Shown here in pieces: positions 1 to 9,255 of a DNA stretch of 64,000 nt. Numbering within the stretch: the first letter of the stretch is position 1; each line of letters opens with the position of its first letter. The stretch comes from CALEUX01 sp037439945 (lineage in GTDB: Bacteria; Bacteroidota; Bacteroidia; Bacteroidales; Marinilabiliaceae): NCBI GenBank assembly GCA_037439945.1, contig JBBIVA010000004.1, positions 5,450-69,449 on the forward strand, read 5' to 3'. The notes beneath the pieces were generated by a model. It was not told where the DNA came from. It saw nothing but the letters and a program-made list of their open reading frames with translations, and made no database searches. The position numbers were made by a program, and so were the translations under genes.

Positions 1-324
1 TTATTTCAACAATTTTATCTGAAAAAGATTTAAACAACCACAACCAACCGGGTTGTTGTTATAATTTGGCAATACAACAGTACTACACGCTTCAATCTTA
101 TTAAATTGATTTTAATAACTTTGCTTTTTACCTTATTGGTCGCATAACAAAAAATCCGGTAATGAAATTAATCCGCAAAAATCAATTTCATTGCTATCGG
201 TTTTGATTAACTCAATCATTTTTTTAACAAGTACAGTAATAAATAATCCTAAATTACCATAAAAAAAGCGTTAAATCTCTAATTATGAAATTTAACGCTT
301 TTAATAATCTGGTATATGAACCAA
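1..324. other. Gene-free left edge
   Basis: I see no gene here. The stretch is AT-rich and holds the terminator of the first FKBP gene (separate entry). A weak inverted repeat (AACAACC ... GGTTGTT, about 33-59) is also present; what it belongs to lies outside the window. Confidence 0.6.
265..302 (-). terminator. Rho-independent terminator of the first FKBP gene
   Basis: On the minus strand the arms AGCGTTAAA and TTTAACGCT are separated by about 15 bases and followed by a run of T. It starts just past the stop codon of the FKBP gene at 325, so it should end that transcript. Confidence 0.8.
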
Positions 325-1131
325 TTACTCGATACCCAAAAGTTCTACTTCAAAAATTAAAGTTTCGTTAGGCCCTATGTTTTTCCCTGCACCATTCTCG
401 CCGTAAGCCAGGTTGGCAGGTACATAAAGTTTCCATTTTGATCCAACGCTCATTAACTGAAGTGCTTCGTTCCATCCCTGGATAAATCCGTTGGCAGCAT
501 GAACCATTGGTTCACCCCTGTCAACCGAACTATCAAAAACAGTTCCGTCAATTAAAGTACCATGGTAATGAATTTTTACCCTGTCGGTTGGTACAGGTTT
601 TTTACCTTCAGCTTTCACAATTATTTCATACTGAAGACCGCTTTCTAAAGTAACAACTTCAGGACGTTTCCCGTTTTCAGCTAAAAATGCCATGCCTTTT
701 TCAAGGTTGGTTTGTGCCTTAGCTTTATTGCCAGCATCTTTGATAGCCTTTGCTTTTTCAAATTCGGTGCGCAAATAAACATCGGCTGTTGTTTCAGTGA
801 AGTATGATTTATCATAAGCTAATTGGTTCATAAAAGCTTTAATAAATATTTCTTCGTTAAAACCACCAAATTGTTCCTTGCGAAAATCGGCATAACCCTC
901 ACGTAGTGATGATTTTGCAAAACCGCGGGCAACGGCTTTCATATCAAGAGAATCCAACGGTGCATCATTTAATCTCATTTTCCAACCGTTAGCTTCAAGA
1001 TAACCCAATGCATAACTAATACTGTCTGTAGCATCTTTCATGGTTACTTTGCCCGCCCTTGGAACTCTGCCACAACCGGCAGAAACTATAAGCAAGGCAA
1101 AAAAAACGATAACAACTTTAAATTGCTTCAT
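325..1131 (-). CDS. FKBP-type peptidyl-prolyl isomerase, lipoprotein
   Basis: Predicted peptidyl-prolyl cis-trans isomerase of the FKBP class, 268 residues. Residues 1-20 form a lipoprotein signal peptide with lipobox SAGC, so the enzyme should be membrane-anchored outside the cytoplasm. Residues about 30-150 look like the helical FKBP_N dimerisation region. Residues about 170-268 are the catalytic FKBP fold with the typical VKIHYHGTLIDGTVFDSS, GFIQGWNEAL and LAYGENGAG segments. A paralogue without a signal peptide follows upstream on the same strand, 100 bases away. The likely role is folding of exported proteins. Confidence 0.93.
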   Translation of the reverse strand: MKQFKVVIVFFALLIVSAGCGRVPRAGKVTMKDATDSISYALGYLEANGWKMRLNDAPLDSLDMKAVARGFAKSSLREGYADFRKEQFGGFNEEIFIKAFMNQLAYDKSYFTETTADVYLRTEFEKAKAIKDAGNKAKAQTNLEKGMAFLAENGKRPEVVTLESGLQYEIIVKAEGKKPVPTDRVKIHYHGTLIDGTVFDSSVDRGEPMVHAANGFIQGWNEALQLMSVGSKWKLYVPANLAYGENGAGKNIGPNETLIFEVELLGIE

Positions 1132-1231
1132 GGTTCTTTTTCCTTTTTTATTAACAATTAATTATTACAAATATTTATACCATCCAAATTGGCAGGCCGA
1201 ATATAACGATTTTTAAATAATCCTCCGCCTA

Positions 1232-1816
1232 TTATTCAATTGCAATAAGTTCAACATCGAAAATTAAAGTAGTATCGGGACCTATAACCCCTCCTGCTCC
1301 TTTTGTCCCATAGCCCAGGTGTGGGGGTATAAACAATCTCCATTTTGAACCTACATTCATCATCAGCAAAGCTTCTACCCACCCCTGAATTACTCCGTTA
1401 ACAGGAAAAACGGCAGGTTCATTTCGTTCAACTGAACTATCGAAAACTGTTCCGTTAATTAAAGTGCCATGATAATGGCATTTTACTTTATTGGTTGCTT
1501 TGGGTTTTTCACCATTACCAGACTTAATAACTTCATACTGTAACCCGCTGTTCAAAGAAACTACACCTTCACGTTGCGCGTTTTTAACCAGAAATTCTTC
1601 TCCTTCCACTTTTGCTGGTGCACTTTTCTGTGCTTCAATATTTGAAAAATAGTGGTTTAAAATCTGGTTGGCCTCATCCATTGAAATTATGGTATGGTCA
1701 CCACCTATTACAGCATTTAAACCATTACTTAGCGAAATAATATCAACCTGGGTTAACCCCGATGTAATAAGGTTTTGGGCAATGTTCATACCCAGAGCAT
1801 AACTTACTTTATCCAT
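1232..1816 (-). CDS. FKBP-type peptidyl-prolyl isomerase, no signal peptide
   Basis: A second FKBP-type isomerase, 194 residues, clearly paralogous to the gene at 325-1131: it shares YHGTLINGTVFDSSVERNEP, GVIQGWVEAL and LGYGTKGAGGVIGP. It starts directly with the FKBP_N-like segment (MDKVSYALGMNIAQNL) and has no signal peptide, so it is probably cytoplasmic. The pair may be an exported/cytoplasmic duplication. The catalytic domain is roughly residues 95-194. Confidence 0.92.
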   Translation of the reverse strand: MDKVSYALGMNIAQNLITSGLTQVDIISLSNGLNAVIGGDHTIISMDEANQILNHYFSNIEAQKSAPAKVEGEEFLVKNAQREGVVSLNSGLQYEVIKSGNGEKPKATNKVKCHYHGTLINGTVFDSSVERNEPAVFPVNGVIQGWVEALLMMNVGSKWRLFIPPHLGYGTKGAGGVIGPDTTLIFDVELIAIE

Positions 1817-2060
1817 ATTTTATTAATTAAAAGCGGGCAAAGGTAATACTAATTACATTAGTAATGCAATTATAAAATTTTTGATTTATATACTGAAACA
1901 GGCTTTTTTTTACAAACTTTGTAATGGAAATAATAATTTTAACCGGCGGTAACAATTTTTACGTGGCAGTGATGGCGATAAATTAACGTGTACCTGTATT
2001 TCCGGTTAATTACACGAAAATCGGTTTTTAAGTTAACAATGTCCATTTTTTTTAGCTATA

Positions 2061-3089
2061 TTGATGAAAAAGTATTTCGTTACAATAATTATTTACATAC
2101 TGCCATTATATTTGGCAGCCCAGGCCTATTCATTTAAAAATACTTCAAACAAGGAATCAAATAATATTATCAGGGCCAAAAACAGAACAGGTATAGTTAA
2201 AACAGACACAGCCTATGTTTTTTATGATAAAGGCAAAAAGGTTCTTGCTTATAATTATGTTCCGGCTCGGTTACCCGAAAATGCAGATCAGGCATATTCA
2301 AAAAGCGGTTATATACACCCCTTTTATTCCCCTGCCGGAAAAATTTTGACAAAAATTCAACCACCTGACCATTTACATCATTATGGAATCTGGAATGCCT
2401 GGACTAAAACGGTTTTAAATAACCGGCCCGTTGATTTTTGGAATATTGGTAATAAGAGCGGAAGGGTTGATTATGCCGGAACTGTTTCATTAATTGAAAG
2501 GGATAAGTTCAGTTCGCTTAAAGTGATTCAAAACCACGCGATGGTAAATTCAGGCTCCAATAAGGAAACTGTATTAATTGAATCCCTTGAGATAAAAGTT
2601 TACCATAAAACTGAAAACATATTTATTGCAGATTATATATCAACATATAAATGCGTTAATAAAAACGGGTTAATGCTGGAGGAGTACCGTTATGGCGGCT
2701 TTGTTTTAAGGGGCAATGAAAACTGGGGGCCCGAAACAGTTAATATGTTAACGTCGGAAGGGAAAACCCAGGATAATTCAGATGGAGAAAGGGCAAAATG
2801 GTGTTTGGTTACAGAAACAGGTGAAAACCCTGCTGGTATATTAATACTTTCGCATCCCGAAAACTTTAATCATCCCGAGCCATTAAGAACATGGAATTTA
2901 GTGTCAAACAACGGCAAATCAAATATCTTTGTAAATTTTTGCCCTATAAAAAACACAAATTGGTTTTTAGAAAGTAATAAGAAATATGTTTTACAATACA
3001 GAATTATAAGCTTTGATGGATCAATGGATGAAAAAGATGCCGAATTTCATTGGATGAAATATTCTAAAGGAAAAATTCAGAAATTATAA
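2061..3089 (+). CDS. DUF6807 (PmoA-like) exported protein
   Basis: An exported protein of 342 residues with a signal peptide (MMKKYFVTIIIYILPLYLAA-Q, cleaved about residue 20). The segments HHYGIWNAWTKT (about residue 104) and LSHPENFNHPEPLRTW are characteristic of the DUF6807/PmoA-like family, which is common near carbohydrate genes in Bacteroidota and has no well-established activity. It stands alone, convergent with the mnmD-like gene (24 bases between stop codons). I can assign the family but not a reaction. Confidence 0.8.
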   Translation: MMKKYFVTIIIYILPLYLAAQAYSFKNTSNKESNNIIRAKNRTGIVKTDTAYVFYDKGKKVLAYNYVPARLPENADQAYSKSGYIHPFYSPAGKILTKIQPPDHLHHYGIWNAWTKTVLNNRPVDFWNIGNKSGRVDYAGTVSLIERDKFSSLKVIQNHAMVNSGSNKETVLIESLEIKVYHKTENIFIADYISTYKCVNKNGLMLEEYRYGGFVLRGNENWGPETVNMLTSEGKTQDNSDGERAKWCLVTETGENPAGILILSHPENFNHPEPLRTWNLVSNNGKSNIFVNFCPIKNTNWFLESNKKYVLQYRIISFDGSMDEKDAEFHWMKYSKGKIQKL

Positions 3090-3112
3090 CCGGATATCAG
3101 TTTATTGATTGC

Positions 3113-3787
3113 CTATAATTTAACCGCCCTTAGAATTTCCCTTTTCCCTGGAGGGCCGGGAATTAATTCAATAGAAAAACCAGCTTCTTTAATTGCTCTT
3201 TTTACTATACCCTTAACACAATAAGTTGTTAGCACACCGTTTTTCGACATTAATTTGTTTATCTTCTCAAAAACCTGAAATGTCCACAATTCAGGTTGTT
3301 TTTCAGGTGCAAATGCATCAAAATAAACAAGGTTGTATTCTTTGTCAGATTCAAAATTCAGCAGGTCGGTATTAAATTTATTAAGCCAAAAATCTGTGTC
3401 AATATTAGTTTCTATACCCCATGGCGATTGGTGAATTAACTTAAATAAATTATTTTCTCCACCGGGTTGTAATATGGTTGGATAGTTTAAAGAGTTAATT
3501 ATTGAAACAGGTAATGGGTATTTTTCAATTGAATGGTATCTTATTTTTTTACCAGCTTTATTCAATACAGTAAGATAAGTATTTAGGCCTGTACCAAATC
3601 CAACCTCAAGAACATTAACATCCGGATCGGTTAATTTCAACAAACCCTCCTTTATAAAAATATGGTTTGACTCCTGAATGGCTCCATGGTAAGAATGGTA
3701 GTGCTCATTTATTTCGGGAATAAAAATGGTGGTGGACCCATCACCCGATATTTTTATCTCAATGGCATAACAAACCATCTTCAACAT
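3113..3787 (-). CDS. mnmD: MnmD-type tRNA U34 methyltransferase
   Basis: Predicted SAM-dependent methyltransferase of 224 residues. It matches the MnmD family (the methyltransferase half of MnmC, DUF752), which methylates the 5-aminomethyl group of 2-thiouridine at the tRNA wobble position. The SAM-binding motif VLEVGFGTGLNTYLTV is at about residues 59-74, the family motif YFDAFAPEKQPELW at about 154-167, and the C-terminus has the GPPGKREILRA tail. There is no oxidoreductase domain, as expected for stand-alone MnmD. Met4 is an alternative start. Confidence 0.88.
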   Translation of the reverse strand: MLKMVCYAIEIKISGDGSTTIFIPEINEHYHSYHGAIQESNHIFIKEGLLKLTDPDVNVLEVGFGTGLNTYLTVLNKAGKKIRYHSIEKYPLPVSIINSLNYPTILQPGGENNLFKLIHQSPWGIETNIDTDFWLNKFNTDLLNFESDKEYNLVYFDAFAPEKQPELWTFQVFEKINKLMSKNGVLTTYCVKGIVKRAIKEAGFSIELIPGPPGKREILRAVKL

Positions 3788-3941
3788 TTTGTTGGTTAAT
3801 AAGTCTAAAGCATAATATTATTAATTACAAAATATTACACTTTGAAAAAATTTAAGCAAGCTACAAAACCGGGTTTATTCAATTGGTTTAAAAAACGAAG
3901 GTGGATTTAATAAACCCACCACTGTTAAATTAAGCTAACAT

Positions 3942-4607
3942 TTAGAATTTAATGTCATACATATCCTTACCATCACGCTGGAACCAGTCAACACTCATAT
4001 CTGTCAGAGGGTTGCTCCGCAATCTTTCAAGAATCTCAAAATTTACAGTTACAGCATAACAACCTGTTAATATTGTACGATGCACCTGGTCAACAGTTTT
4101 AAAGCTTTCAGCAAGGACCTTTGTTGGCATTTTATATTCGTTAAAACTTTTAACAATATCCCTAACCACATCTATTCCGTGCGATGATATATTGTCGAGA
4201 CGGCTAACATAGGGAGCAACATAATTTGCCCCTGCCCTGGCAGCTACCAGTGCCTGCATATGAGTATATACAGCGGTTGCAGTAACTTTAATCCCTTTCT
4301 TCTTTAACATTGGTATGGCTTTGTAACCCTCTTCGGTAACCGGTATTTTGGCATAAAAATTTCCACCTTCTCCAAAATAAGACCTGTATTTTACGGCTTC
4401 ATCAACCATTCGTTCTGCATTTGAACTAATTAACTGCACATGCAACATTTTGTCGCCGACAATCTCAATTAATTGAGGTAAAATTTTCGATAATGGCCTT
4501 CCTTCGGAACATAAAATTGAAGGGTTTGTTGTAACTCCTTCTATGGGGAAATAGGAAAAGAGTTTATTTAGTTCATCTAAATTTGCACTATCAGCTAAAA
4601 AAAGCAT
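3942..4607 (-). CDS. fsa: Fructose-6-phosphate aldolase / transaldolase-like protein
   Basis: A class I aldolase of 221 residues, the length of FSA/TalC enzymes. TTNPS (residues 26-30), Gln58, the Schiff-base lysine Lys87 in FYAKIPVT and Tyr133 in APYVSRLDN are all present. A tyrosine rather than phenylalanine at that last site is a hallmark of fructose-6-phosphate aldolase rather than true transaldolase in characterised members. It could still act as a small transaldolase in vivo. No operon partner is evident. Confidence 0.85.
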   Translation of the reverse strand: MLFLADSANLDELNKLFSYFPIEGVTTNPSILCSEGRPLSKILPQLIEIVGDKMLHVQLISSNAERMVDEAVKYRSYFGEGGNFYAKIPVTEEGYKAIPMLKKKGIKVTATAVYTHMQALVAARAGANYVAPYVSRLDNISSHGIDVVRDIVKSFNEYKMPTKVLAESFKTVDQVHRTILTGCYAVTVNFEILERLRSNPLTDMSVDWFQRDGKDMYDIKF

Positions 4608-4723
4608 ACTATTTATTTAAATTAAACATTAATACATTAAAATAAACCTGTTTTTCTTGTTATAAAAACCAAACAAGATAAGCAGATTTTTCCTAATTCT
4701 TACTTTTATTCTTAAATAAAAAA

Positions 4724-5293
4724 TTATACACTGCTCCAAGTCAGCTTATTTATACGGGGCTGCAGGTACCAGATCCCAACCGGGAAGATAACAGCTAAAA
4801 CAAAATCGGAGAAATACTTATCGAATGATACATCCCTTTTTTCTTCAACAACATTTAACAACCTTGCAATAAAATTAAAACAGAATAAAATTGAAACTAT
4901 AACCAAAAACTGTAAGGCAAAAATCAGAAACAATGATGTATAAAGTATTTCCGCAATTGAGAAGGTTCCCATAATATAAACAACTGCACCATATACCCAA
5001 AACAGAAGGGTTGAAACCAATATAAATGCAGGTAACAATGCAAAAAACCTGAAAAGCGTTTTGTTTTTAACAATGTTTGATCTATCTCTCTTTATAAGTG
5101 CAGAACCAGTAGCCCAAATCCAAAAATATACAACGGCCTGACCAAAAGACATGGCAATGGGAACAAATAAAAATATATAACCCGGATTAAAAGTAACCTG
5201 CGCCAATACTAAACCCAATACAATTAAAATAATTGGTATTATGAATATCCCCGAAAATACCTGCCAGTGCCAGGCCTTCAAAATCCATTTCAT
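4724..5293 (-). CDS. Integral membrane protein of unknown function
   Basis: A hydrophobic protein of 189 residues with about four to five predicted membrane spans (around 14-33, 40-62, 82-108, 115-145 and 160-178). I do not recognise the family. Its neighbours (an FSA-like aldolase upstream on the same strand and a divergent PepSY gene) give no clear functional hint. The start at the MKW is reasonable because the hydrophobic segment begins right after it. Confidence 0.65.
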   Translation of the reverse strand: MKWILKAWHWQVFSGIFIIPIILIVLGLVLAQVTFNPGYIFLFVPIAMSFGQAVVYFWIWATGSALIKRDRSNIVKNKTLFRFFALLPAFILVSTLLFWVYGAVVYIMGTFSIAEILYTSLFLIFALQFLVIVSILFCFNFIARLLNVVEEKRDVSFDKYFSDFVLAVIFPVGIWYLQPRINKLTWSSV

Positions 5294-5710
5294 AAAAAGC
5301 AGTTATAATAGTTCAACAAAAATAAAAAAAAACAGATACGAGGTTGAAAAGTTATTACAGGCATATCCATACGGCCGTTTTACAAAACCATAACTCGATT
5401 AGCTTTTGTCAGTTTACAATTAATGTTAATTCTGTTTAATTACTAATTATTAGCTCGTAATATTATAAATATAATCACCATCAATTTTGGTAATGGCTTA
5501 CTTTAAAAAATATTTCAACAATTACAATTTAATATTAAAGACTTAAATAGTTGCTTTTGACAATATTAACAATTGAATTTGTTTAACATAAAAATACTTT
5601 AAAGTTTTTTTGCTTTAAAACAATTTTGATTTGTGATGAATTAACGAATTACTATTTTTGTATTTTTTTACTTCTTTACTTATTTGTAACAAGTAAATTA
5701 TTACTTAAAA
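5294..5710. other. Intergenic region with divergent promoters
   Basis: AT-rich DNA between the divergent membrane-protein and PepSY genes. The PepSY promoter (separate entry) lies at its right end. I see no RNA gene, repeat or small coding frame that I can support. Confidence 0.6.
5630..5660 (+). promoter_or_regulatory. Bacteroidota-type promoter of the PepSY gene
   Basis: TTTG at 5630-5633, a 19-base spacer and TATTTTTG at 5653-5660 match the Bacteroidetes primary sigma consensus (TTTG, 19-21 bases, TAnnTTTG). It lies about 50 bases upstream of the GTG start of the PepSY protein. Confidence 0.6.
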
Positions 5711-7246
5711 GTGCTAAAGAAACTTCGATTTATACATAAATGGCCCGGTATAATCCTGGCATTTTTTTTAATACTTTTTTCCCTATCGGGTATTGTACTG
5801 AACCATCGCAATTGGTTTTCGGCTGTTGATATTTCGCGAAAATTATTACCGCCCGGTTACCAATATTCGAACTGGAACATGGCATCGATAAAAGGGGCCG
5901 AAAAACTTACAGATAAAGATTACATTATATATGGTAATACAGGTGTTTGGCTAACCAATGATTCGTTAAACCGGTTTATTGATCTAAACCAGGGTTTTCC
6001 TTCAGGCATTGATAACCGGAAGATTGAAAAGATTTTACTTACTACAAAAGGTGATCTGCTTGCAGGTACACTATTTGGCCTTTACAAATATTCGGGGGGA
6101 AATTGGGAAAAACTTAATTTACCAGATCCTGACACCCGAATCACCGACCTGAGTGAATGTGATGGTAATATATATATTCTAACCAGGTCAAATATTATTA
6201 AATCAAATAATTTGACCGAATTTGAAATTATCGCTCTGCCGGCACCTGAAAATGCTAATGAAAAAGTAAGTCTGTTCAGGACATTATGGACATTGCATAG
6301 TGGAGAACTTTTTGGTTTATGGGGAAAAATAATTGTTGATTTACTGGCCTTGGTATTAATATTTTTAACAATTACAGGATTGTTGCACTGGTTATTTCCG
6401 AAATGGATTAAATTCAGAAAAAAAAGGAAAAACGGTATTGAGTCACATAAAAAGGCGATGATTAAAAATCTGCTTCTTCACAATAAGGTTGGATATATTA
6501 CAGTTATACTTTTATTAATTACGGTACTTACAGGTGTTTTTTTAAGACCTCCTCTGTTAATTGCAATTGCCACGGCCAAGGTAAAAAAAATCCCATTTAC
6601 CATTTTGGATAATCCCAATTTCTGGAATGATAAATTGCGAAGGATTATACAAAAAAGTAACAACGACTTTATTATTTCAACATCTGATGGCTTTTTTTAT
6701 TTTGACAAAACCCTTACAAAAAGACCGGTTCAATTTACCTTTCAGCCACCTGTAAGTATTATGGGATGCACAGTTCTGGAGTTTCATCCTGTAAAAGAAA
6801 ATACTCTTTTAACAGGTTCATTTTCGGGGTTTTTTGAATGGGACTTAACCACCGGTAATATAATTAATGCTGTAACAAATGAACCATATTTAGATAACAA
6901 AAAAGTTTCATCACCATTATCACCAAATTTGGTTTCGGGATATATAAAAACCTCATCGGTTGAATATTTATATGATTACCGGCATGGATTGGACAAACTG
7001 CAAGGAAACCACATTCCTTCGGCCATGCCGGAAAAAATATTAAAATCATCGCCCATTTCATTGTGGAATGTTGCATTGGAAATTCATACCGGGAGAATTT
7101 TTGAGCATTTAACCGGACCTTTTTATATTTTATATATTCCGCTTACCGGTTTGTTATTAATACTTATTCTGGTGAGCGGTACAATTGTTTGGTGGAAAGT
7201 ATTCAAGGGAAAAAGAGTGTTGAATAACAGCAGTTTAACCAAATAA
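5711..7246 (+). CDS. PepSY-associated membrane protein
   Basis: A membrane protein of 511 residues of the PepSY-associated TM type. The first span (FIHKWPGIILAFFLILFSLSGIVL, residues about 7-31) contains the characteristic HKWPG and SGIVLNHR signature. Further spans lie around 205-230, 255-280 and 475-500. The extracytoplasmic parts include propeller-like repeats. Such proteins often belong to iron or siderophore reduction systems, but no neighbour supports that here. The start codon is GTG, and its position is supported by the promoter at 5630-5660. Confidence 0.8.
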   Translation: MLKKLRFIHKWPGIILAFFLILFSLSGIVLNHRNWFSAVDISRKLLPPGYQYSNWNMASIKGAEKLTDKDYIIYGNTGVWLTNDSLNRFIDLNQGFPSGIDNRKIEKILLTTKGDLLAGTLFGLYKYSGGNWEKLNLPDPDTRITDLSECDGNIYILTRSNIIKSNNLTEFEIIALPAPENANEKVSLFRTLWTLHSGELFGLWGKIIVDLLALVLIFLTITGLLHWLFPKWIKFRKKRKNGIESHKKAMIKNLLLHNKVGYITVILLLITVLTGVFLRPPLLIAIATAKVKKIPFTILDNPNFWNDKLRRIIQKSNNDFIISTSDGFFYFDKTLTKRPVQFTFQPPVSIMGCTVLEFHPVKENTLLTGSFSGFFEWDLTTGNIINAVTNEPYLDNKKVSSPLSPNLVSGYIKTSSVEYLYDYRHGLDKLQGNHIPSAMPEKILKSSPISLWNVALEIHTGRIFEHLTGPFYILYIPLTGLLLILILVSGTIVWWKVFKGKRVLNNSSLTK

Positions 7247-7330
7247 TAAAAAAAAACAACCCTAAATGTTTTGTTTGATTAAAAAAACTTATCTTTATAC
7301 ATTATTTTTTAATAAATTAAATGCCTTAAA

Positions 7331-7723
7331 ATGAACATTTTTGTAGGAAGTTTGCCTTTTCGTTTGGAAGAAACGGAATTAAAGGAATTATTTGAAGAAT
7401 ACGGTGAAGTGGTATCAGCCAAAATTATCACTGACAAATTCTCAGGCAGAAGTAAGGGTTTTGGTTTTGTTGAAATGCCCAATGATGAAGAAGCTCAAAG
7501 AGCTATTGATGGTTTGAATAGCACAGAAATTGGTGGACGTACCATTGTTGTAAACAAATCAGAAGAAAAAAAAGATTCTGACAGAAAAAGGTCTTTTGGT
7601 GGTGGCGGTCGTAGCGGAGGCAGAGACGGCGGATATAACAGAAGCGGAGGCGGTTATGGAAGCCGTGATGGTAACAGAAGAAATGATGGCGGAAGCAGAG
7701 GCGGCAACAGAAAAGAATACTAG
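7331..7723 (+). CDS. RRM RNA-binding protein, glycine-rich tail
   Basis: An RNA-binding protein of 130 residues. A single RRM occupies residues 1-80, with RNP2 (IFVGSL, residues 3-8) and RNP1 (KGFGFVEM, about 45-52). Residues about 85-130 form a Gly/Arg/Ser-rich tail with RGG-like repeats. Small RRM proteins of this build are common in Bacteroidota and resemble cyanobacterial Rbp cold-response proteins. The targets are unknown. A strong terminator follows at 7781-7816. Confidence 0.92.
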   Translation: MNIFVGSLPFRLEETELKELFEEYGEVVSAKIITDKFSGRSKGFGFVEMPNDEEAQRAIDGLNSTEIGGRTIVVNKSEEKKDSDRKRSFGGGGRSGGRDGGYNRSGGGYGSRDGNRRNDGGSRGGNRKEY

Positions 7724-8181
7724 AAAGGTTTTAAAAGGCCAAGACCTATAAGTATCTTAAAATCATTTATTCTCTCGATAAAAGCAGGACCCTGGGCCTT
7801 TCCGGAGTCCTGCTTTACATTTAATCCACAGGGGAATCGTACTGCAAAAACCCAAACGGTTAATATAATTCAGATAAAACCACTTTAAATTTGCACAAAA
7901 ACCTTTAACCGTGAATTAAGGAATTTTATCATTACTCCGGTTTTAAAAGGCCGGGAATTTATTTATTCATCGGGGTAAACGGAAAACCTACAGCTTATCA
8001 TATACCCATAGATCGTTAGAATTTTAGAATATTAGATTGTAGAAAAAAAAAGGTTCTTGATTTTAAGCATTATTCAAGTTCAACGAGTACGTTTGCATGC
8101 ACTTGTAAATCAAACAAATAAAAAAGTTTAGCGAACTATTACATTTATAAACCGGATAAATAAAAGGAGGTAATTCAAAAG
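7724..8181. other. Intergenic region between convergent genes
   Basis: Apart from the terminator at 7781-7816 I see no gene. Around 8019-8041 short TTAGA-type direct repeats occur, without a clear unit. Confidence 0.6.
7781..7816 (+). terminator. Terminator after the RRM gene
   Basis: Ten-base perfect arms AAAGCAGGAC (7781-7790) and GTCCTGCTTT (7807-7816) enclose a 16-base loop. It lies about 58 bases past the RRM stop codon. Confidence 0.75.
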
Positions 8182-9081
8182 TTAATTGCATCGTTCACAC
8201 GATTCGTTTTCAAACTCAATTGATATTGTTGAGTGGTCAATACCAAAACGGTTTATGGTATTTTTTGCTTCATTTCTAATGCTTATTTGCTGTTCGCGCA
8301 GGATATCATTTTTTACTACCAAATGAAGGCTTAAAATATGGTAAACCCCATCCATGCTCCATGAATGAATATCATGAACACCCTTTACACCATTAATTTT
8401 CAGTAAATCTTCCTGCAAACCATCAGAATCAAAGTCGTTTGGAGTTGACTGCAAAAATACCAATAAAACAGCCCTCAAATTTCCCAATACGTTATATAAT
8501 ATAAAAGCAGCAACCAGAACAGATAAAAGCGGGTCAATCCAAAACCAGTTTGTATATCCAATTATAATACTTCCAAGCAAAACAGCTACCCAGCCTAAAA
8601 CATCCTCGAGTAAATGAAGCATAACTGCCCGGTTGTTTAACGACTCATCACCTCCTTTAAGACGCAAAACTGCCAAACCGTTAAATAAAATTCCAAGTAT
8701 TGCCATCCACATCATACCTGTTGATTTTACCTCCTGGGGAGTAAAAAACCTTGGTATAGCCTCGTAAAGAATAACTACACTTCCCGATATAAGGATAATA
8801 CTTGTAATTAGTGCACCCAGGGTTGAAAACCGTTTATATCCATAGGAATACTGCCTGTTGCGGCCACGCTGGGAAATTTGTTCGAGCCATAATGCACTGC
8901 CAATGGCAATAGTATCACCTAAATCGTGAACCGCATCAGACAAAATAGCAACCGAATTAGTGAAAAATCCCCCGATTAATTCAATTATTGTAAAAATAAA
9001 ATTAAGCAAAAAAGCAACTTTCAGACGGTTACGCAAACGTTTATCGGAGGTATTATTATGGGCTGTTTTACTATTGTCCAT
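8182..9081 (-). CDS. Cation diffusion facilitator (zinc/cobalt exporter)
   Basis: An inner-membrane metal/proton antiporter of the CDF family, 299 residues, with six predicted spans. The metal-site residues Asp49, His52 and Asp56 (SDAVHDLGD) and His156/Asp160 (HLLED) are present. They form the two HxxxD half-sites typical of Zn/Co/Cd exporters (CzcD/ZitB group). Residues about 210-299 are the cytoplasmic dimerisation domain (VHDIHSWSMDG). The C-terminal ESCERCN adds a possible cysteine pair. No regulator is adjacent. Confidence 0.92.
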   Translation of the reverse strand: MDNSKTAHNNTSDKRLRNRLKVAFLLNFIFTIIELIGGFFTNSVAILSDAVHDLGDTIAIGSALWLEQISQRGRNRQYSYGYKRFSTLGALITSIILISGSVVILYEAIPRFFTPQEVKSTGMMWMAILGILFNGLAVLRLKGGDESLNNRAVMLHLLEDVLGWVAVLLGSIIIGYTNWFWIDPLLSVLVAAFILYNVLGNLRAVLLVFLQSTPNDFDSDGLQEDLLKINGVKGVHDIHSWSMDGVYHILSLHLVVKNDILREQQISIRNEAKNTINRFGIDHSTISIEFENESCERCN

Positions 9082-9255
9082 TTATATAATTTAAATTCTA
9101 AAATTAAATTCTGACCTGATAATATTGTTTAATGCTGAAACAACCACAAATCTATAATGTTTGGTAGTTCAGTTATTAATTCTCAAAAATGATTTTAAAA
9201 TCACTATAAACCGACTAAAACGTAATTTTGTTCTTTTTTTCTCAAAACTACCTGA

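Noticed and set aside
3942..4607. FSA-like aldolase as the KDPG aldolase of the pectin pathway
   Set aside because: A proper KDPG aldolase is encoded inside the operon at 21659-22330, and the FSA-like gene is 15 kb away from the uronate operon that starts at uxaC.
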